NCBI GenBank assembly: GCA_964655005.1
Contig: CAZZKE010000008.1
Coordinates: 11,084-75,083 of the forward strand
DNA from: CAZZKE01 sp964655005
GTDB lineage: Bacteria; Pseudomonadota; Alphaproteobacteria; Rhodospirillales; JABHCV01
Direction: 5' to 3'
DNA length: 64,000 nt
Part shown: piece by piece, positions 59,417 through 64,000 of the stretch
Layout of the letters: every line of letters starts with the position of its first letter
Position numbering within the stretch: the first letter of the stretch is position 1
Notes under the pieces: model-generated
Databases searched by the model: none
Told to the model about the DNA's origin: nothing
Seen by the model: the letters and a program-made list of their open reading frames with translations, nothing else
Translations under genes and position numbers: made by a program

Positions 59417-60715
59417 ATTCCACACACGGAAAACGGATTCCTGCGGTCGCTTTGGGTGGCCAGCGCCGAACCGGCGCCGCCAACCCGGCCGCTGACGGAC
59501 AACCGGGAAGCCGACGTGGTTATTGTCGGGGCCGGGTTCACCGGGCTGTCGGCGGCCCTGCACCTGGCGGCGGCCGGCATTTCCGCCGTGGTGCTGGAGG
59601 CCGGCGAAATCGGCTGCGGCGCGTCCGGGCGCAACGGCGGTCAGGTCAACCCGGCGTTCGGTCCCCTGCCTTCGGCGGTACGCGCTTTTTATGGCGCGGA
59701 ACGGGGCCGGCGCGTTCTTGATTTCGTCGATGGCGCCTGCGATCTGGTGTTCGACCTGATCGACCGCCACGGCATCGGTTGCGCCCCCAGACGGGTCCCC
59801 TACCTGCGCGCCGCCAGTGGCCGGCGCGGCCTTGCAGAGGTCGCGGACTGGGTCCGTGAATGGCAGGACTTCGGCGCGCCCGTGGCCATTAAATCGACCG
59901 CCGAAACGGCCCGGCTTATCGGCAGTTCCTTTTATGACGGGGCCATGGAAGACGCCAGGGGCGGCAGTCTGCAACCGCTTTCCTACGCTCGCGGGCTGGC
60001 CCGGACGGCCCTGTCGGCGGGCGCCGTAATATTCACCGGCAGCCCGGCCGTGGCGATTGAAAGGGCGGGACCGGACTGGCGGGTGACGACGCCGGGCGGC
60101 GGCCTGGTCAGCGCCCGCCATCTGCTGCTGTGCACCAATGGCTACACGGATAAGCTATGGCCCGGCCTGGCCCGAAACGTGGTGCCGGTGGCCAGCCTGC
60201 AAGCGGCGACGGAACCGCTGCCCGAAAGTATTCGCGCCGGAATATTGCCGGAAGGCCATCATGTTTCGGAAACCCGCCGGGTCATGCTGTATTACCGTAT
60301 CGACGAAAACGGCAGGTTTCAGATCGGCGGCAGGGGTAAACTGTTCGGCGGCGGCGGCCAGCCCATCGATACCTCGCACCTGCGCGCCCAGGCCGTCAGG
60401 ATATTCCCCGAACTGGCGGCGGTCGGCTGGGACTATCACTGGGGCGGCCTGGTGGCGATAACCAAAACCCATTTGCCGCACCTGATCGAACTTGGCGAAA
60501 ACGCCCACGCGGGACTCGGCTACAACGGTCGCGGCGTGGCCATGGCGACGGCAATGGGCCGGCAATTGGCGCATGTGGTGATGGGCGAAGATGTCGCCAT
60601 GCCACGGAGCCGGGGAAAGCCGTTCCTGTTGCACCCCTTCCGCAGCATCGGCATCGCCTGGCACACCGTCTACGGCAGCGTCCTGGACCGGCTTGAAGGC
60701 GCTGCGGTCAGGTAA
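59417..60715 (+). CDS. DAO-family FAD oxidoreductase (PuuB-like), non-standard start
   Basis: About 432-residue flavoprotein of the D-amino-acid-oxidase/glycine-oxidase fold. The FAD-binding motif is VVIVGAGFTGLSAALHLAAA; CGASGRNGGQVNPAFG and LGYNGRGVAMATAMGR resemble gamma-glutamylputrescine oxidase and related amine oxidases. After the dnaX stop no in-frame ATG or TTG precedes the FAD motif. An ATT at 59417 has AGGGA about 10 bases upstream and is the best candidate; a GTG at 59456 is the alternative. Substrate not fixed; an amine or amino acid is likely. Confidence 0.82.
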   Translation: MPHTENGFLRSLWVASAEPAPPTRPLTDNREADVVIVGAGFTGLSAALHLAAAGISAVVLEAGEIGCGASGRNGGQVNPAFGPLPSAVRAFYGAERGRRVLDFVDGACDLVFDLIDRHGIGCAPRRVPYLRAASGRRGLAEVADWVREWQDFGAPVAIKSTAETARLIGSSFYDGAMEDARGGSLQPLSYARGLARTALSAGAVIFTGSPAVAIERAGPDWRVTTPGGGLVSARHLLLCTNGYTDKLWPGLARNVVPVASLQAATEPLPESIRAGILPEGHHVSETRRVMLYYRIDENGRFQIGGRGKLFGGGGQPIDTSHLRAQAVRIFPELAAVGWDYHWGGLVAITKTHLPHLIELGENAHAGLGYNGRGVAMATAMGRQLAHVVMGEDVAMPRSRGKPFLLHPFRSIGIAWHTVYGSVLDRLEGAAVR

Positions 60716-60745
60716 CACCGGCCGGTTTCCACGGGTTGTTGCCGG

Positions 60746-60937
60746 TTATTTGTCAAACTTCCCGGCCCCGGTCGCGAACCACGTCAACACGGGAACCAGA
60801 CAACTGATGGCCACGGCTTCCAGGTAGCGTTCGTTAATAATCGCGAAAACGACCATGCCGACGGTGGTCGTCAGCCCGAGTATGGTTACGGTCAATATCA
60901 ACCCGCTTTTGGTAACCATGCGTTTTATGCGCTTCAA
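60746..60937 (-). CDS. Small two-span membrane protein
   Basis: 63-residue predicted inner-membrane protein with two hydrophobic helices (LILTVTILGLTTTVGMVVFAI and VAISCLVPVLTWFATG) and a basic N-terminus. The start is TTG at 60937, or ATG at 60919 if initiation is internal. It is 3 bases after the stop of the upstream hydrolase gene in the same direction, so it is probably the last gene of that small operon. No homologous family is recognised. Confidence 0.5.
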   Translation of the reverse strand: MKRIKRMVTKSGLILTVTILGLTTTVGMVVFAIINERYLEAVAISCLVPVLTWFATGAGKFDK

Positions 60938-60940
60938 GAG

Positions 60941-61903
60941 TTATTTTCCCGTACCGGGGCGACCGTCGATCCACTCGGCAATGTCCGACCATACCGTTTC
61001 CGCCTGCAGGTCGCGCAACAGCATGTGGTAGCCGTTCCTGTAAAATACCACCTTGCGCCGGTCCCTGCCCCGTTCGGGCAGGCTGGCCAGCATCCGCCTG
61101 ACCGGTTCGGGGGGAATTACCTCGTCCTTTTCGCCGTACAGGACCAACGCTGGCAGGGTCAGGCTGTCCGCTGCCGCGAGCGCCGCATCCATCAATCCGC
61201 TCAGGCCATAGATCGCGTCGATGCGGGTTTCCTTGATGACCAGCGGATCGCGGCCCAGGGCCAGCAGCATTTCGTTATTATCAGAGGCGACGATCTTCAG
61301 GCCGCGCCCCGTCAGGGTGACGCCGGGCACGGTATGGGCCGATAGCCACAGGGCCCCGGCCTGGTACCACGGCATGGTGGCCCGCCCCCAGACCGCGGGC
61401 GCCGACAGGATTACGCCGTCTATGCCCGGTGCCGCCTTGCTGGCGGCGGCAACCATTACCACCGCCGCGCCCATGCTTTCGCCAAGCAGAAATACCGGCA
61501 GCCCCGGATGGCGGTCGCGGATCAACCTGTTCAGGGCGGTCAGGTCGTCGACCAGGGCCTCGGCGCCGGGCCAGTAGCCGCGATTGGGGGCGGCCCCGAA
61601 ACCGCGCTGGTCATAGGCGTAGGATGCGACGCCCCGGGCCGCCAGCCAGGCGCCGGGCTTATTGAAAAAATTGCTGTAGTCGTTGAACCCGTGCAGGGCG
61701 ATGATTACCGCAGATGGCGGCGCGGTTTTCGGCAACCATGATTTAAGGGGCAACCTTGCGCCGTCGCCGGCCAGGAAATAGTCTTCACCCAACATCGGCG
61801 GACCCAAATCGGGGCCGGACGGGCGGATGTTCGGCGCACACGACAGCAGCACCGGCACGACAATCGCCGTCGCCAGAACCCCTATGGTGCGCCGCCGTAT
61901 CAT
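60941..61903 (-). CDS. Alpha/beta-hydrolase lipoprotein, monoacylglycerol-lipase-like
   Basis: 320-residue envelope-anchored esterase. An N-terminal signal with lipobox (VLLSC) suggests lipidation. Serine-hydrolase elements: ALHGFNDYSNFF (oxyanion region), LLGESMGAAVVM (GxSxG nucleophile), LVLYGEKDEVIPP (Asp) and a late His in YRNGYHMLLRDL. It resembles lysophospholipase L2/monoglyceride lipases. It overlaps the ABC ATPase gene upstream by 4 bases, suggesting shared work on lipids at the envelope. Confidence 0.87.
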   Translation of the reverse strand: MIRRRTIGVLATAIVVPVLLSCAPNIRPSGPDLGPPMLGEDYFLAGDGARLPLKSWLPKTAPPSAVIIALHGFNDYSNFFNKPGAWLAARGVASYAYDQRGFGAAPNRGYWPGAEALVDDLTALNRLIRDRHPGLPVFLLGESMGAAVVMVAAASKAAPGIDGVILSAPAVWGRATMPWYQAGALWLSAHTVPGVTLTGRGLKIVASDNNEMLLALGRDPLVIKETRIDAIYGLSGLMDAALAAADSLTLPALVLYGEKDEVIPPEPVRRMLASLPERGRDRRKVVFYRNGYHMLLRDLQAETVWSDIAEWIDGRPGTGK

Positions 61904-62832
61904 TCGGACGTCAGGCTTATGAAAATGTCTTCCAGTTCGGCCTCGCGGGTTTCCAGTTCGACAATGGTCAGTCCGGCATCCCGGACGGCGGCGAGGATTT
62001 CGCCGCTGTTGGTCTTGCTTGGCGGATAGCAGAAGCGTATTTGCCGGGGGCCGGTCAATTCGACCCGAAAGCGGTCCAGTTGTCGCGGCGTCGAGGCCAG
62101 GTCACGATCCAGCGTCAGGGTGATTTCCTTGGCGTCGAGGCGTCGCATCAGGCTTGATTTGGGCTCGCACGCGATCAGCCGCCCGTGATTGATGATGGCT
62201 ATCCGGTCGCATAATTCCTGGGCTTCTTCCAGATAATGGGTGGTCAGCAGCACCGTCGTGCCCTGGGCGTTAAGCCGCCGCACGTAAGACCATAGCTGCC
62301 TTCTTAAATCGACATCGACACCGGCGGTCGGTTCGTCCAGAACCAGCACCGGCGGTGAATGGACCAGCGCCTTGGCGATCAGCAGGCGGCGGCGCATACC
62401 GCCGGAAAGCGTGCGGGCGTAAGCGTCGGCCTTGTCGGTCAGGCCGACGGCCGCCAGGATTTCCCCGGTCCGCCGGGCGGCTTTCGGCACGCCGTAAAGG
62501 CCGGCCTGCAGGTCGAGCGCCTCGCGCGGTGTGAAAAACGGATCTATGTTCAATTCCTGGGGCACCACGCCGATCGACCGCCGCGCCGCCCGCATTTCGG
62601 CTTCGATATCAAAACCCCATACGCAAGCGGCGCCCGAAGTCCTGTTCACCAGCCCGGCCAGGATGTTTATCAGGGTCGATTTGCCGGCCCCGTTGGGGCC
62701 CAGCAACCCGAAGAACGATCCCCGCGGAATCGCCAGCGTTACGTCATCCAGCGCCGGTTTCCCGTCGCCACCGTCATAAACCTTGCGAAGCGCCGTTGTT
62801 TCGACGGCGTTTTTCGGCAGCTCCTGGGTCAT
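61900..62832 (-). CDS. Orphan ABC transporter ATPase (DrrA/NodI-like)
   Basis: 310-residue single NBD. Walker A is GLLGPNGAGKSTLINIL, the signature ARTLSGGMRRRLLIAKALVH and Walker B VLVLDEPTAGVDVDL; the H-loop is TTHYLEEAQELC. The pattern is that of ABC-2-type exporters (DrrA, NodI, YadG), which need a separate membrane permease. None is encoded nearby in the window. It is translationally coupled to the lipase-like gene. Export of a lipid or glycoconjugate is possible but unproven. Confidence 0.9.
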   Translation of the reverse strand: MTQELPKNAVETTALRKVYDGGDGKPALDDVTLAIPRGSFFGLLGPNGAGKSTLINILAGLVNRTSGAACVWGFDIEAEMRAARRSIGVVPQELNIDPFFTPREALDLQAGLYGVPKAARRTGEILAAVGLTDKADAYARTLSGGMRRRLLIAKALVHSPPVLVLDEPTAGVDVDLRRQLWSYVRRLNAQGTTVLLTTHYLEEAQELCDRIAIINHGRLIACEPKSSLMRRLDAKEITLTLDRDLASTPRQLDRFRVELTGPRQIRFCYPPSKTNSGEILAAVRDAGLTIVELETREAELEDIFISLTSE

Positions 62833-62854
62833 CTTGAAAGGCCAGCGTCCATGC

Positions 62855-62869
62855 TGTTTTTGAAAAACA
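62855..62869. promoter_or_regulatory. Palindrome TGTTTTT-G-AAAAACA in a divergent gap
   Basis: Exact 7-base arms around one base, 22 bases before the ABC ATPase start in the 129-base gap facing the zinc-finger gene. The AT-rich symmetry in a GC-rich window suggests an operator or promoter element; no regulator is identified. Confidence 0.3.
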
Positions 62870-62961
62870 ATGGTATGCTAACACATGCGGGCTTTGAATG
62901 TCGTCCGGCTGTGGCTATCATCACCGCAACTTGGTATTAACCCGTGCAATGGAACCGGTAA

Positions 62962-63153
62962 ATGGAATCCGAACAACCTTTTTATGTCGATCAGACGACC
63001 GTTTCCTGTGACGGCGGCGGCCCGCTCGGCCATCCCAGGGTCTATCTGAAATTCGGCGCCGGGGATGAAAACGGCGGCGGCGAGATCGTCTGCCCATATT
63101 GCTCGGCACGGTTTGTCCTGAGCGACGAGGCGGCGCAACCGGCCACCCACTGA
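62962..63153 (+). CDS. CHCC zinc-finger domain protein
   Basis: 63-residue protein of the zf-CHCC family related to mitochondrial NDUFS6. The Cys-His-Cys-Cys ligands are in VSCDGGG, GHPRVYL and VCPYCSARFVL. In alphaproteobacteria it is a small accessory protein thought to be linked to complex I; its gene often lies near polA, as here. It begins with a clear ATG and ends 12 bases before the polA start. Confidence 0.88.
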   Translation: MESEQPFYVDQTTVSCDGGGPLGHPRVYLKFGAGDENGGGEIVCPYCSARFVLSDEAAQPATH

Positions 63154-63165
63154 TCGTACGGAACA

Positions 63166-64000
63166 GTGCCCACACCCAGCCCCGCCGCGGCTCCCCGCCA
63201 TGTCTTCCTGATTGACGGATCGGGGTTCCTGTTTCGCGCCTATTTCGGCATCAAGCACCGGATGACGCGGGCCGACGGCACGGTGGTCAACGCCGTGCAC
63301 GGCTTTACCACCATGCTGATGAAGTTGATCGACGATACCGACGCCGATCACATCGCGGTTATTTTCGACAGCGCCCGCAAGACCTTCCGCAACGACATCT
63401 ATGCCGACTACAAGGCCCACCGCCCGCCGCCGCCCGACGACCTGATTCCGCAGTTCGAACTGGTCCGCGAAGCGACCCGGGCGCTGAACGTGGCGTGTGT
63501 CGAAATGCCGGGCTTCGAAGCCGACGACCTGATCGCCACCTACGCCACCCAGGCCAGGGAAATGGGCGCCCGGGTCACCGTCGTTTCGTCGGACAAGGAC
63601 CTGATGCAACTGGTCGACGACAAGGTGGTCATGTTCGACGCCATGAAAAACCGGGAAATCGGGCCGGAACAGGTGATCGAGAAATTCGGCGTCGGTCCCG
63701 ACCGGGTGATCGAAGTGCAGGCCCTGGCCGGCGATTCTTCCGATAACGTGCCCGGCGTTCCGGGTATCGGCCTGAAAACGGCGGCCCTGCTGGTTAACGA
63801 ATACGGCGACCTGGAAGGGGTGCTGGCCCACGCCGGACAGGTCAAACAGCCGAAGCGGCGGCAAAGCCTGATCGATCACGCCGATGGCGCGCGCGTGTCG
63901 AAACAACTGGTCACCCTGAAAACCGATGTCCCGGTTCCGGTCCCGTTAAGTGAATTCGCCATCCGGGAACCGGACCGCGACGCCCTGCTGCAATTCCTCG
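63166..64000 (+). CDS. polA: DNA polymerase I (PolA), 5' part, cut by window end
   Basis: Only the first 278 codons are present. They encode the 5'-3' exonuclease domain: FLIDGSGFLFRAYFG, FDSARKTFRNDIYADYKAHR (metal and DNA contacts), GFEADDLIATYA, VSSDKDLMQLV (metal aspartates) and the helix-hairpin GDSSDNVPGVPGIGLKTAALL. The 3'-5' and polymerase domains lie beyond base 64000. GTG at 63166 is taken as start because no ATG precedes the LIDGSGFLFRA motif in frame after the upstream gene. Confidence 0.92.
   Translation, partial: MPTPSPAAAPRHVFLIDGSGFLFRAYFGIKHRMTRADGTVVNAVHGFTTMLMKLIDDTDADHIAVIFDSARKTFRNDIYADYKAHRPPPPDDLIPQFELVREATRALNVACVEMPGFEADDLIATYATQAREMGARVTVVSSDKDLMQLVDDKVVMFDAMKNREIGPEQVIEKFGVGPDRVIEVQALAGDSSDNVPGVPGIGLKTAALLVNEYGDLEGVLAHAGQVKQPKRRQSLIDHADGARVSKQLVTLKTDVPVPVPLSEFAIREPDRDALLQFL

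Overview
The window is about 64 kb of GC-rich, tightly packed bacterial DNA. Most neighbouring genes overlap by a few bases and no gene-free stretch exceeds about 210 bases. Gene content points to an alphaproteobacterium, probably of the Rhodospirillales type. Supporting signs are an anchored CycM-like cytochrome c next to kdsB and a prephenate dehydratase, a small SRP RNA just ahead of dnaX, a YejABEF-type peptide importer, and a CHCC zinc-finger gene ahead of polA. The species cannot be named from sequence alone.

Bases 1-14,100 hold a cobalamin (B12) locus. It encodes a cobalt chelatase (CbiX), the ring methyltransferases CobI, CobJ, CobM, CobL and CbiD, CbiG fused to CobJ, CobK, CobH, both amidases (CobB, CobQ) and CbiB. 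The chelatase, CbiG and CbiD, together with the absence here of CobG, CobF and CobNST, indicate the cobalt-early (anaerobic-type) route. An SCO-type copper chaperone gene is embedded in the locus. Bases 14,075-16,923 carry housekeeping or unassigned enzymes.

Bases 17,008-23,161 carry two large convergent signalling-type genes. One is a hybrid sensor histidine kinase. The other is a very unusual ABC-like membrane protein with a degenerate, enlarged ATPase domain followed by a cyclic-nucleotide-binding domain and a degenerate GGDEF domain. A perfect 22-bp palindrome spans both stop codons.

Bases 23,372-40,385 hold a TetR regulator and a divergent set of 14 co-directional genes, preceded by several palindromes. 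The set encodes two MaoC-type hydratases, an SCP2-type thiolase, an acyl-CoA ligase, HyuA/HyuB, an acyl-CoA dehydrogenase, a split B12-dependent acyl-CoA mutase, a three-subunit molybdenum hydroxylase, a CaiB-type CoA transferase and a short-chain dehydrogenase. I do not recognise this set as a described pathway. It looks like CoA-dependent breakdown of a ketone, lactam or heterocycle through a B12-dependent carbon-skeleton rearrangement. The B12 locus nearby could supply its cofactor.

Bases 40,396-45,810 form a metal-handling region: a MerR regulator, a Zn/Cd/Pb-type P-type ATPase, DUF2946, PCuAC and SCO copper chaperones, and DUF411. Bases 45,807-52,424 hold a 2-hydroxyacid dehydrogenase and the Yej-type ABC importer. 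Bases 52,461-64,000 are mostly core genes: HisN-like phosphatase, cytochrome c, kdsB, prephenate dehydratase, nudC, a cupredoxin-like lipoprotein, SRP RNA, dnaX, an amine-oxidase-like flavoprotein, a hydrolase with an orphan ABC ATPase, the zinc-finger protein, and the 5' part of polA, cut by the window edge. No tRNA, insertion sequence, phage gene or CRISPR array was seen.
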